64,000 nucleotides of DNA from Rouxiella sp. S1S-2. GTDB lineage: Bacteria; Pseudomonadota; Gammaproteobacteria; Enterobacterales; Enterobacteriaceae. The stretch lies in assembly GCF_009208105.1 (NCBI RefSeq), contig NZ_WFKL01000001.1:1054001-1118000 (forward strand). Reading direction: 5' to 3'. Shown piece after piece: positions 42,873 to 51,553 of the stretch (the first letter of the stretch is position 1; each line of letters opens with the position of its first letter). The position numbers were made by a program, and so were the translations under genes. The notes under the pieces were generated by a model that worked only from the letters and a program-made list of their open reading frames with translations, had not been told where the DNA came from and did no database searches.

Positions 42873-44015
42873 ATGACAGACACGTTTACCCACTTTGCCC
42901 GGCACGCGCTGGGCCACGTCATATCCTCATGCAAACTGACGCACTGTATTATTGCGTGCCTATTTTGCCTATTTTGCTTAGGCCTCAGCGGCTGTGGCGA
43001 TAAAACGCAAAAGAAAGTGGCGTTGCCTCGCCCGGTGCGCAGTGTCGTTGCACCTCAGTTTTCATTTTCAACGTCGTTCACCCAAACCGGTGAGATACGC
43101 GCCCACGACGAGCTAACGCTGGGTTTTCGTTTAGATGGCCGCTTACTCAATCGCAAGGTGGACGTTGGGGATCTGGTTTCAAAAGGCCAGCTTCTGGCAA
43201 GCCTTGAGAGTCAGGCCAGCGAGAATCAGCTCAGTAGCGCCCGCGCCGACCTGCTCAGTGCGCGCGTGGCCGAGCGGATGTCAGCCAGTAATCTCAGGCG
43301 AATGAAAATGTTAATGCCCGCAGGGGCAATTGCTCGCGTTCAGCTCGATAACGCCACGTCCGAATGGCAGTCAGCGGCGTCGCGTCTTCAAACCAGTGAA
43401 AATACGCTAAAAAATGCACAAGATACCCTTTCCTGGACGCGGCTTGTGTCCCCGGCTGACGGTGTAATTACCCAAGTCAGCGCTTCGGTCGGGCAGGTCG
43501 TTAGCGCAGGGCAAACGGTGGTAACTCTGGCCGAATCTGGCCAACGAGATGCGGTGTTCGATCTCTCGCAAGTGCAGGTCGCGGCGCTGAAAGGTTCGGC
43601 CACCTTTAGCGTTTCCCTGCTTTCTGAACCTGCTGTTAAAACCCTCGGAATATTACGTGATGTCAGCCCGCAGGCCGACCCGCAAACCCGCACATGGCGT
43701 GCTCGGGTCACACTGGAAAATCCTCCTGCTGCTATGGTGCTTGGTGCCAGCGTGCAGGGTGCGTTGCCGGCAGTCGGGCAACGCACCCTTCGCCTTCCTG
43801 CTTCGGCGCTCACGCAGGCTGATGGGCATCCTGCCGTATTCGTGGTGAACCCAAGCCGTCTGCGGCTTGAACGTCGACGGGTGGTTATCGATAGATTTTC
43901 CTTGTCAGATATTTATATTCTCTCGGGGATTATGCCGGGAGAAATCGTGGTCACCGCCGGCGTTAGCAAGCTGCGGGACGGTGAGCGAGTGAGCCTGGGG
44001 GAGAGGGCAGAATGA
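42873..44015 (+). CDS. RND efflux periplasmic adaptor (lipoprotein)
   Basis: The protein is 380 aa with an unusually long N-terminal part and a lipobox LSGC at residues 38-41 (lipidated Cys41). The membrane-fusion fold follows: lipoyl halves around GFRLDGRLLNRKVDVGDLVSKGQ, an alpha hairpin of about 65 residues, then beta-barrel and membrane-proximal domains. It couples the inner-membrane RND pump to an outer-membrane channel. It overlaps the pump gene by 4 nt. Several cysteines (20, 25, 29, 32, 35) in the leader are unusual. A start further in would shorten the leader, but no better site is seen. Confidence 0.88.
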   Translation: MTDTFTHFARHALGHVISSCKLTHCIIACLFCLFCLGLSGCGDKTQKKVALPRPVRSVVAPQFSFSTSFTQTGEIRAHDELTLGFRLDGRLLNRKVDVGDLVSKGQLLASLESQASENQLSSARADLLSARVAERMSASNLRRMKMLMPAGAIARVQLDNATSEWQSAASRLQTSENTLKNAQDTLSWTRLVSPADGVITQVSASVGQVVSAGQTVVTLAESGQRDAVFDLSQVQVAALKGSATFSVSLLSEPAVKTLGILRDVSPQADPQTRTWRARVTLENPPAAMVLGASVQGALPAVGQRTLRLPASALTQADGHPAVFVVNPSRLRLERRRVVIDRFSLSDIYILSGIMPGEIVVTAGVSKLRDGERVSLGERAE

Positions 44016-47000
44016 GCCAAAAATCGTCCCCGTCATCGTTTAATCTTTCTGCTTGGGCTCTTGGGCATCAACAGCTGTTGGCTTTTTTTATGTTAGTCAT
44101 TCTGGCTGCTGGGGTGATGTGTTATGAAAATTTACCGCGTAATGAAGATCCAGCATTCACGATAAAAACCGCCGTGGTCTCCGCTCAGTGGCAGGGCGCG
44201 ACCTTACATGACACGGTTAATTTGGTGACGGATGTTTTGGAAAAAAAGCTGCAAGAGCTTCCTTATCTCGATTTTGTGGAAAGCCATACTCGTGCTGGCA
44301 GCTCGACTGTCAATATCAATCTCCGCGACGATACCCCGCCTGCTTTGGTGCCTGAAATCTGGTACCAGTTGCGAAAAAAAATGCAGGATATTTCCACTTC
44401 GCTTCCCAAGGGGGTTCAAGGGCCAGCTGTAGACGATGAGTTTGATGATACTTACGGCACCATTTATGGATTTAGCGCTGAGGGATTCACGGCGCGTGAA
44501 CTACGAGACAACGTTGAGGATATTCAGCGCAGCCTCGCGTCACTCCCTGATATTGGAAAGACCACATTATTAGGGGGGCAGGAAGAGCAGATGACGATCG
44601 CCTTTTCACCGCGCCAGCTGGCCGGTATGGGGATCACTCTCCAGCAGGTCACGGAGGCGTTGAAGCAACAAAACGCCGTGGCGCCCAGCGGCACATTGCG
44701 TAGCGACCGCGAAAATATTGCCCTGCGCGTAAGCGGGGCGCTGAACGCGCAGCAAAGTCTTGCTGGCATTACATTGTACATTGCGGGTCACTACATTCCC
44801 CTCACCGATATCGCGTCGATTAGCCGTCAAAGTGAGGACCCCCCCGCGCCTGTTTTCAGAGTGAACGGCAAACCCGCCATGGGTCTTGCCATCTCAATGG
44901 CTAAAACCGGCAATATGCTTAGCTTCGGCCAGGCACTTAACGCGCGAATGGAGGATATCGGCAACGGGCTTCCTCACGGCATCGATATGACGAAAGTAGC
45001 CGATCAGTCTGCTGTCGTAAAACATGCCGTAGACGGTTTTGTCAGAGTGTTGACTGAGGCTGTCGTCATTGTGTTGGCGGTATCTTTTGTCTCATTGGGG
45101 ATGCGGGCTGGGCTTGTGGTGGCGGCGGCCATTCCCTTGGTGCTGGCGATGACCTTTATCGGGATGATGTTGGCGGGTATAGGATTGCAGCGCATTTCTC
45201 TCGGCGCGTTAATCATCGCATTGGGTTTGATGGTCGATGACGCAATGATAACGGTTGAAGCGATGGTCTCGCGACTGGAGGCTGGGGATACCCGCTGGCA
45301 AGCCGCGACTTGCGCCTTCCAAACCACGGCGTTCCCCATGCTCACCGGCACGCTGGTGATGATCGCTGGTTTTATTCCCGTAGGATTCGCCGCATCCAGC
45401 GCGGGGGAATATTGCTTCTCTCTGTTTGCTGTAGTGTTGATTGCGCTGCTGTGTTCCTGGGGGGTGGCGATAGTGTTCTCTCCGTTAATCGGGAACTGGC
45501 TATTGCCGTCGAGCATGAAGATTCATCACCTTCGACCAGGTAAGGTGATGCGCTTCTATCATCAACTCTTGCAGGCAACATTGGCGCATCGTATGGCTAC
45601 CCTCGGGCTTGCCGTCGCGCTTCTCGGGTTGGCATCCTATGGCACAACATTTATGCAGGGCGAGTTTTTCCCTTCCTCAGACCGGCCAGAACTGTTAATC
45701 AGCCTGACACTTCCTGCCAATGCGTCTCAGGCAGAAACGCAGCGGCAGACCGAAAGGTTGGAAAAAATCCTCAAAGGCAATACGTACGTTGATCATTTCT
45801 CTAGCTACGTGGGGTCTGGCGCCATACGTTTTTATCTGCCAATGGACGTCCTGCTTGATAATGAAAATACGGCGCAGTTAGTGGTGGTGGCCAAAAACCT
45901 CGATGACAGAGAGCGGCTCCAGCATCAGCTTAACCTCATAATGATAAAATATTTCAATGATATAACGACGCGAGTTTCCCCTTTGGAACTCGGGCCGCCG
46001 GTGGGATGGCCGTTGAAATATCGCGTTAGCGGGCCAGACTATGACAAGGTTCGCCGCTTGGCTCAGCGTCTTGAGATGGAAATAGGGAATAACCATTCTA
46101 CACGTGAGGTAAATTTAACCTCGGGCGAGCCGGAGAGGGTGATAACACTCAAGGTGAATCAAACGGCCGCAAGGGCGGCGGGTGTTTCCTCAGAAAGCCT
46201 GGCTAACGAGCTTAATACTATTTGGTCGGGAAGTGTCGTGACCACTGTTCGGGATCAAGACCGGCAGATTAATGTGGTTCTGCGGGCAAACAACAAGGAA
46301 AGGCAAGACCTTGATACACTTTCAAGCCTGAGAGTCACCTCGAAAAATGGAGGTAAGATCCCCCTAAGTCAGGTCGCGCAGCTTGAATGGGGAGTGGAAG
46401 ATCCTATTATATGGCGTCGCCAGCGCATGCCGTTTATCACCGTACAAACGGACTTGGCTCCGGGACTGCATGCTGAAACTGTTTCTGAAGAGCTCGCGCC
46501 CATTGTTAGGCGCATGCAAGCCAGCCTGCCGTCTGGTTATCGTATAGAGGAGGGAGGAACCGTTGCCGAATCAGATAAGGGAAATGCGTCAGTTTATCGG
46601 GTTCTACCTCTAACACTGTGCATTATGCTGGTATTGCTGATGATTCAATTACAGAACTTTTCTCGCATGTTCATTGCATTGGCAATGGCGCCTTTTGGAC
46701 TCATTGGAATTGTATTGGCAATGTTGCCCACTGGAACAGCAATGGGATTTGTTGCTTTGTTGGGGATCATCGCTTTATCGGGAATGATTATTCGCAACGC
46801 CGTGATTTTAATCAGTGAAGTGGACAATAATTTTCGCCAAGGGATGGCACGCCAAGCCGCCATAATCTCTGCTTCCTTGCATCGATCGCGTCCAATACTC
46901 CTTACCGCTTGCGCAGCGATTTTGGGCATGGTGCCCATTGCGGAACAGGTTTTTTGGGGCCCGATGGCCTACGCAATCATGGGGGGGTTGCTGGTTGCCA

Positions 47001-47089
47001 CGTTGATTACGCTAACGGTACTTCCGGCTTCTTTGAGTCTTATTCTACAGCTAGAGCAGAAATGGCGTGACGGGCGCAATAACAAGTAA
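44012..47089 (+). CDS. RND-family efflux pump inner-membrane transporter
   Basis: The protein is 1025 aa, with 12 membrane segments and two large periplasmic loops, as in the AcrB/MexB superfamily. The proton-relay aspartates Asp409-Asp410 are in GLMVDDAMI. The start FNLSAWALGHQQLLAFFMLVILAAG and ENLPRNEDP are like the less-studied RND group typified by VexF/MexK-like proteins rather than AcrB. No outer-membrane factor gene follows, so it probably uses TolC. Substrates are unknown. Likely regulated by the adjacent two-component system. Confidence 0.9.
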   Translation: MSQKSSPSSFNLSAWALGHQQLLAFFMLVILAAGVMCYENLPRNEDPAFTIKTAVVSAQWQGATLHDTVNLVTDVLEKKLQELPYLDFVESHTRAGSSTVNINLRDDTPPALVPEIWYQLRKKMQDISTSLPKGVQGPAVDDEFDDTYGTIYGFSAEGFTARELRDNVEDIQRSLASLPDIGKTTLLGGQEEQMTIAFSPRQLAGMGITLQQVTEALKQQNAVAPSGTLRSDRENIALRVSGALNAQQSLAGITLYIAGHYIPLTDIASISRQSEDPPAPVFRVNGKPAMGLAISMAKTGNMLSFGQALNARMEDIGNGLPHGIDMTKVADQSAVVKHAVDGFVRVLTEAVVIVLAVSFVSLGMRAGLVVAAAIPLVLAMTFIGMMLAGIGLQRISLGALIIALGLMVDDAMITVEAMVSRLEAGDTRWQAATCAFQTTAFPMLTGTLVMIAGFIPVGFAASSAGEYCFSLFAVVLIALLCSWGVAIVFSPLIGNWLLPSSMKIHHLRPGKVMRFYHQLLQATLAHRMATLGLAVALLGLASYGTTFMQGEFFPSSDRPELLISLTLPANASQAETQRQTERLEKILKGNTYVDHFSSYVGSGAIRFYLPMDVLLDNENTAQLVVVAKNLDDRERLQHQLNLIMIKYFNDITTRVSPLELGPPVGWPLKYRVSGPDYDKVRRLAQRLEMEIGNNHSTREVNLTSGEPERVITLKVNQTAARAAGVSSESLANELNTIWSGSVVTTVRDQDRQINVVLRANNKERQDLDTLSSLRVTSKNGGKIPLSQVAQLEWGVEDPIIWRRQRMPFITVQTDLAPGLHAETVSEELAPIVRRMQASLPSGYRIEEGGTVAESDKGNASVYRVLPLTLCIMLVLLMIQLQNFSRMFIALAMAPFGLIGIVLAMLPTGTAMGFVALLGIIALSGMIIRNAVILISEVDNNFRQGMARQAAIISASLHRSRPILLTACAAILGMVPIAEQVFWGPMAYAIMGGLLVATLITLTVLPASLSLILQLEQKWRDGRNNK

Positions 47090-47160
47090 ATCGCCACCGG
47101 CAGTCGCGTTCCCGCTTCATTGAAAATATTTTTGTCAGCGCTGGCAATACTTACAGCTCA

Positions 47161-47226
47161 TGGCTGCAGCGATACGGCGTATCGGTGCTCTGTGGTATCG
47201 GCTTCACCATGAGTTTGTTCATTTCG
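47161..47226 (+). pseudogene. Degraded fragment of a Na+/H+ antiporter (NhaA) gene
   Basis: The bases encode WLQRYGVSVLCGIGFTMSLF in one frame, matching the highly conserved NhaA segment SVLCGIGFTMS.FI. The frame is closed soon after and no start is present; nothing else of nhaA is evident around it. It is a 66-bp relic in the 295-bp gap between the RND pump and the 47385 gene. Confidence 0.7.
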
Positions 47227-47384
47227 CGACACCACTGCTGTGGTGAGTTATGGTTCCGAAAGAGTATGAAGAGGCCAAGCTCACGAACCCCTTTGTCATT
47301 TTCAGCTCTATCTTAAATCGCAAAACCTGAAAAATGTGCCATCCTGTATGCGTGTACCTAAAATAGCTCATAAATGAGGGAATC

Positions 47385-47714
47385 ATGAAAAAGACAATTT
47401 TGGCATTATCCGCACTTCTTTTGGCATCGCCTGTTTTCGCCGCTACTACAGCTACTCAGGCAACTGACGACACGGTAGCGCAGGCAAACAAGGGTGCTGA
47501 CACGGCAAAAGAGAAGCTGCATCATGCGCAAGATAAGGGTGCAGAGCTGAAGCTAAAGTCTAAACATGCTGCAGAAGGCAAAGCGGGCACTACCGGTAGC
47601 AAAGTGACTGAAGGCTCCCAAAAAGCATGGCATAGCACTAAGCAAGGTACAGAGAAAACTTGGGATAAAACCAAGCAAGGCGCGGAAGACCTGAAAAATA
47701 AAGCCACTAACTAA
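47385..47714 (+). CDS. Small alanine/lysine-rich periplasmic protein
   Basis: The protein is 109 aa with a signal peptide (1-19, cleavage after VFA). The mature part is helical and of low complexity, with repeated 9- to 11-residue units such as STKQGTEKTWDKTKQGAED, resembling LEA-like or hydrophilin proteins. Such proteins are usually linked to envelope or desiccation stress, but this one is not assigned to a named family. GAGGGAAT precedes the ATG. A strong terminator follows. Confidence 0.8.
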   Translation: MKKTILALSALLLASPVFAATTATQATDDTVAQANKGADTAKEKLHHAQDKGAELKLKSKHAAEGKAGTTGSKVTEGSQKAWHSTKQGTEKTWDKTKQGAEDLKNKATN

Positions 47715-47736
47715 TCAAGAGTTATCACGCTAAACG

Positions 47737-47763
47737 AGGCCGGATATCCGGCCTTTATTTTTG
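47737..47763 (+). terminator. Terminator after the Ala/Lys-rich protein gene
   Basis: AGGCCGGATATCCGGCCT is a perfect 18-bp palindrome at 47737-47754 followed by TTATTTTTG. Confidence 0.9.
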
Positions 47764-47826
47764 CCTGCGATTTACGAGTGGCAGTTAGATAAATTCCCAG
47801 CAGACTGTAAAATACGCTTGATTAAC

Positions 47827-48009
47827 CTAAGCCTTAAACAGCACTTCACAGGTAAACCAACATAAAAAGTTGAGCGTAAAATGGGTGGCAATCATCAGGG
47901 TGAAGAGGGCGCATACGGCCATCAAACTGCGTGATTGAAGCGCGCGCTTAAAAAGACTTTTATGTACGGTAACTTTGCAGTCCCAGTCCGTGGGATATTT
48001 TCCATTCAT
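47827..48009 (-). CDS. Hypothetical 60-aa membrane peptide
   Basis: A 60-codon minus-strand frame codes a basic N-terminal half (KVTVHKSLFKRALQSRS) and one hydrophobic segment (LMAVCALFTLMIATHFTLNF). No ribosome site is seen and no family is recognised, so it may not be a gene. Confidence 0.25.
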   Translation of the reverse strand: MNGKYPTDWDCKVTVHKSLFKRALQSRSLMAVCALFTLMIATHFTLNFLCWFTCEVLFKA

Positions 48010-48217
48010 CGTGTTTATTACGTATTAATCTTTTATATCTATTTCGAATAACTTAGATCCTACACGCAGCGGCCCCTCCTTGCCACCCTGATAAACGTAC
48101 AGTGTTTACTTGCTGCCCCTGAAACGTTGCTCCGAGTAAAATTAATCTTTAATATCAGAACAGATTACAAAATAGACAATTGATAGTTATCACTTTCTGC
48201 TCTTTGTTGGAGACCCC

Positions 48218-48724
48218 ATGCCTCTTTCCCTTCGTATTGCCCAGCTTCATGATGCCGCTTTATTAAATAGTCTTGGTTTTACAACTTACCCCTTCGCGCA
48301 TCTGTGGACCTCGAAAACCGAGTTAGCTCACTTTCTGGAAAGCGAATATGCTTTGCCCGTGGTTGAACACAGCCTTAGAGACTCTGCCGTGTGTTGGTTA
48401 ATCGCTGAAACGGACAGGCCGATAGGCATCGCCAAGTTGACTTGGCACAGTGAGATAGCCGGCGAGGCGCTGGCAGGAACGCGACTTAATAAGCTGTATC
48501 TCAGCCCAGAAGAAACCGGTAAGGGATATGGCAGAACGATTTTTGATGAAATAACGTTGATGGCGAGAGCGCATGGGCAGACGTTTCTCTGGTTGCAGGT
48601 TCTGCAACAAAATACGGGAGCTCGCCGCTTTTATGCGTCTTTAGGGATGAAACACGTTAAAGATGAAATTTTCTCTTCGGCGACACAGCAAAGTATTGTT
48701 CATATTATGGGTAAAAGTCTTTAA
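48218..48724 (+). CDS. GNAT-family N-acetyltransferase
   Basis: The protein is 168 aa. The acetyl-CoA binding motif is seen as LNKLYLSPEETGKGYGRTIFDEI, with the Q/RxxGxG/A pattern represented by ETGKGYG (about residues 104-110), and LQVLQQNTGARRFYASLGM near the C-terminus. It would acetylate an amine of a small molecule or protein; substrate is not predictable. A GGAG ribosome site lies 8 nt upstream. Single gene. Confidence 0.88.
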   Translation: MPLSLRIAQLHDAALLNSLGFTTYPFAHLWTSKTELAHFLESEYALPVVEHSLRDSAVCWLIAETDRPIGIAKLTWHSEIAGEALAGTRLNKLYLSPEETGKGYGRTIFDEITLMARAHGQTFLWLQVLQQNTGARRFYASLGMKHVKDEIFSSATQQSIVHIMGKSL

Positions 48725-49314
48725 TTAATAATGAGTTGTTTTGGTTTTTGAGGCAAAAAAAAAGCTCGCGGGAAGGCGAGCCATACAAAATAGATCAATT
48801 AAACAAAATTCCATTGGAATGTCTGTCAACATTCGGCGCGCATAATACAGGTATAGGTTGATTTTGCCCAGCACGGCGCGTAAGTTTTCATCATTTTAGT
48901 GTGTAAAGTTTGAACTACTGAAAGTTCATAAATGTGTACGAAAATAAGAAAAAGTGACTGACAAAAAGAGAATTGAGAATCATTTATATATGAAGTGGAT
49001 ATTTTTAGCTGTTTTGTCCATCGAATAAAACCGCTGTGCTGCAATAAAGAGCCATTCAACCTCGCAGGGAAAGTCTAACTTATTTATAAATATAGGTTTT
49101 TTTATTACGAGTTTCAGCAAAATAAATTGTCGCATTAAACTAAACCCGATAAGAATCAGTTTCCACCCATCTGTTTGTTAAATGTGAGCTAAACGTGGTA
49201 ACGAAAGACAGTCGCGCAAAAAACCGCCTTCGCCCCAAGAGGCTGCATGGATACAGGAGAGGGCGCTATAATATTTTCATAACAGATTTTCTGAAAGTTA
49301 CCCTTCGAGGCGTT
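48725..49314. other. 590-bp AT-rich gap with a minus-strand terminator
   Basis: No confident gene. At the left edge is a minus-strand terminator (48755-48781). A minus-strand 77-codon frame (48826-49059) lacks support. The plus strand ahead of 49315 contains a TATAAT at 49267-49272, a possible -10 for the Pro/Gln-rich peptide gene, without a good -35. Confidence 0.4.
48755..48781 (-). terminator. Strong minus-strand terminator without an assigned gene
   Basis: GCTCGC (48764-48769) and GCGAGC (48776-48781) form a GC-rich stem with a 6-nt loop; on the minus strand it is followed by nine T's (48763 down to 48755). This is a textbook intrinsic terminator, but no minus-strand gene is evident upstream of it (48782-49194). 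Confidence 0.75.
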
Positions 49315-49572
49315 ATGAAAAGAATATTGAGCATTCTTCTGCTGTCATCACTGCTGGGGTTATCCTTTGGCTCTTATGCGAGCCAACCTACGCAGCCAGC
49401 CCAGCCAAGGCAGCCGGGACAGCCGCCGCAACCCCAGCAGCCGCCCCAACCGATTCAACCCACGCAGCCGACACAACCGACGCAGCCGGGACAACCGATA
49501 GACCCGACTCAGCCGCAACAGCCAAACTGTGCACCCGGGAATCCGTCGAAATTACCGACCTGCCCGCGGTAA
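49315..49572 (+). CDS. Secreted Pro/Gln-rich repeat peptide
   Basis: The protein is 85 aa from ATG 49315 (GAGG 5-8 nt upstream; the frame is open to 49195, but that start lacks a signal peptide). Residues 1-22 are a signal peptide (MKRILSILLLSSLLGLSFG, cleavage after YAS). The mature part is almost entirely Q-P-x repeats (PTQPTQPTQPGQP) ending in a short segment with two cysteines (NCAPGN and LPTCPR). No family is recognised. It may be a disordered or polyproline-II wall or matrix component. Confidence 0.7.
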   Translation: MKRILSILLLSSLLGLSFGSYASQPTQPAQPRQPGQPPQPQQPPQPIQPTQPTQPTQPGQPIDPTQPQQPNCAPGNPSKLPTCPR

Positions 49573-49606
49573 GGTCATCGCTTATACTCCAGCCTATCCA
49601 ATAAAA

Positions 49607-49636
49607 AGGCCCTGATATTTTTCAATACCAGGGCCT
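49607..49636 (-). terminator. Terminator of the AI-2E family gene (minus strand)
   Basis: AGGCCCTG (49607-49614) pairs with CAGGGCCT (49629-49636); on the minus strand the stem is followed by TTTTATT. It could also stop plus-strand transcription from 49315. Confidence 0.8.
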
Positions 49637-49657
49637 CAATCTCTAACGACTCAATGC

Positions 49658-50767
49658 TCAGCCCTCAGGCGGTGCTTTGCCGTCTTCGATAAACTCTTCA
49701 TTAATCTCTTCAATATTGCCCTGATTATCGCGGCCGGAAAGGATGTTCCAGCAGGCAATAAACAGTGCGGCAATCAATGGGCCAATCACGAAGCCATTAA
49801 TTCCGTAAACTTCCATACCGCCCAGCGTGGCGATCAGAATCAGGTAATCAGGCATCTTGGTGTCTTTACCCACCAGCAGTGGACGTAGAATATTATCCAC
49901 CAGTCCGATAACCACCACGAAGAATACGACAATGAAAATACCCTGCCACAACATGCTGGAGGCAAAGAAGAAGATAGCGGCCGGTACCCAGATAATCGCC
50001 GAGCCCACGGCGGGGATAAGTGACAGGAAGGCCATCAGCGCGCCCCACAGCAGAACGCCATCGATACCGGTTATCCAGAACGCCAGTCCACCCAATGCAC
50101 CCTGAACCAGTGCCACCACCACAGTGCCTTTAACCGTCGCGCGGGATACGGCGGCGAATTTAAGGAACAGATGATGTTTAACGTGTTTGGACAGTGGCAG
50201 TGCTTCGAGGATCAGGTTCACCAGATACGACCCGTCTTTAAGCAGGAAGAACAGCAAATACAGCATGATGCCAAAGCCTACAACAAAGCTGAACGTGCCT
50301 TTACCGATGAGGAACACGCTGCCTGCCAGATACTGACTGCCTTTTAGCGCAAATCCTGAGAGTTTCTCTTGAATACCCGAAGCGCTGTCAAGATTGTATT
50401 CGGCCAATGAATGCTGCGCCCACACCGGCAGATGCTGAATAACATCGGCAATAATGGTCGGCAACTGCGTATTGTTATGCTGAAGTTTGGTATAAACCAC
50501 GTTGAATTCAATCGCCAGCGATGAGGCAATAATAGCCAGCGGTGTGAATACGATCAGGCAGATAACCAGCAACGTCAGTAATGACGCAATACCGTTCTTG
50601 TCACCCAGAGAGTGCCTGATTTTGGTTTTCATTGGATGGAAGATAATCGCCAGAATAGCCGCCCACAGCACGGACGAATAGTACGGCTGAAGTACGTCCA
50701 TAAACGCCATAGTGACAATGAAAAGTATCAGGATAAAAAATCCCTTCGATAACCCATTTACGCGCAT
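49658..50767 (-). CDS. AI-2E family transporter (YdiK/TqsA-like permease)
   Basis: The protein is 369 aa with about seven to eight membrane segments. The family pattern is clear: a hydrophobic start, DVLQPYYSSVLWAAILAIIFHP, a cytoplasmic/periplasmic middle, then YLLFFLLKDG, FLSLIPAVGSAIIWVPAA and a C-terminal GGMEVYGINGFVIGPLIAALF. Members include TqsA (AI-2 export) and YdiK, but some are Na+/H+ antiporters; the substrate here is not known. The 21-residue acidic tail (NIEEINEEFIEDGK) is cytoplasmic. Single gene with its own terminator. Confidence 0.87.
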   Translation of the reverse strand: MRVNGLSKGFFILILFIVTMAFMDVLQPYYSSVLWAAILAIIFHPMKTKIRHSLGDKNGIASLLTLLVICLIVFTPLAIIASSLAIEFNVVYTKLQHNNTQLPTIIADVIQHLPVWAQHSLAEYNLDSASGIQEKLSGFALKGSQYLAGSVFLIGKGTFSFVVGFGIMLYLLFFLLKDGSYLVNLILEALPLSKHVKHHLFLKFAAVSRATVKGTVVVALVQGALGGLAFWITGIDGVLLWGALMAFLSLIPAVGSAIIWVPAAIFFFASSMLWQGIFIVVFFVVVIGLVDNILRPLLVGKDTKMPDYLILIATLGGMEVYGINGFVIGPLIAALFIACWNILSGRDNQGNIEEINEEFIEDGKAPPEG

Positions 50768-50844
50768 TTGTTTCCCCTGAAACTTTATTTTTGTTCACGA
50801 ACTATAGAGCGAAGTTACGGCTTTGCAACTTTGCAGACGAAGAT

Positions 50845-51369
50845 TCAGTATTTCCTCAAATGATAAATAAGGTCATCGTGATATTCGCCGTTGATATAAA
50901 ACCCGTCTGTGATGATTTCACTCAGGCTGAACCCGTTATTTTCCAGTAGTTTGCTGGAGCCTGAGTTGCCCGCCAATACGGCGGCCCGCAGTGAGGTAAT
51001 AATAGTGTTGCTGAATGCAAAATCTATCACTGCCTTGAGTGCTTCGCTGGCGTAGCCTTTTCCCTGAGCCTGTTGAATCAGTGTATAACCGACTTCAACC
51101 TCTGAAACCTCTCCCTCAACGGGCTTAAAGCCGATATTGCCGAGCGGAACGGACGTTAAACGGTCCCTGATGATGAAATCGAGAGCGTGCACAGAGCCTG
51201 GCTGCCAATGGTGTAATCGACTCTCAAACCGCGTTCGGTCGGCCTCGTCAGAGCCAATCTCTGCGATGTATTTCATCAGGTGCGGATCTTTGCGCATTTG
51301 CAGAAAGAACGGCCAGTCACTCTCGCAGAGTCTGGTTAGCGTTAAGCGGGGGGTGAGTAGCTGGATCAT
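50845..51369 (-). CDS. GNAT-family acetyltransferase (RimJ/RimL-like)
   Basis: The protein is 174 aa. It begins with the typical LLTPRLTLTRLCESDWPFFLQM of the RimJ/RimL-type GNAT group. The acetyl-CoA motif is in VGYTLIQQAQGKGYASEALKAVIDFAF (Q-x-x-G-K-G-Y/A), followed by NSGSSKLLENNGF. It acetylates an N-terminal amine or a small molecule; target unknown. It is divergent from the desaturase gene and converges with nothing close. Confidence 0.88.
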   Translation of the reverse strand: MIQLLTPRLTLTRLCESDWPFFLQMRKDPHLMKYIAEIGSDEADRTRFESRLHHWQPGSVHALDFIIRDRLTSVPLGNIGFKPVEGEVSEVEVGYTLIQQAQGKGYASEALKAVIDFAFSNTIITSLRAAVLAGNSGSSKLLENNGFSLSEIITDGFYINGEYHDDLIYHLRKY

Positions 51370-51553
51370 AAGTCCCTTTATATAGGTTCTATTCTTACTT
51401 GATACACTACGACATCCCTTTCAAACAGACCACCGCAATGTCGACATGCGGCATAAGCAATTTGCCTCATAAGCAATGCTTTTTAAGTTTGTTGTTATTA
51501 CTGCACAAAAACTGCATTTTGCCCTCTTTAACGCCAGGCAGGTAACGCCCAGA

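Noticed and set aside
48826..49059. 77-codon minus-strand frame
   Set aside because: No ribosome site, no family, cysteine-rich low-quality composition; the nearby terminator is better explained by a possible RNA.
49195..49314. N-terminal extension of the Pro/Gln-rich peptide
   Set aside because: It would bury the signal peptide internally; ATG 49315 with GAGG upstream is better.
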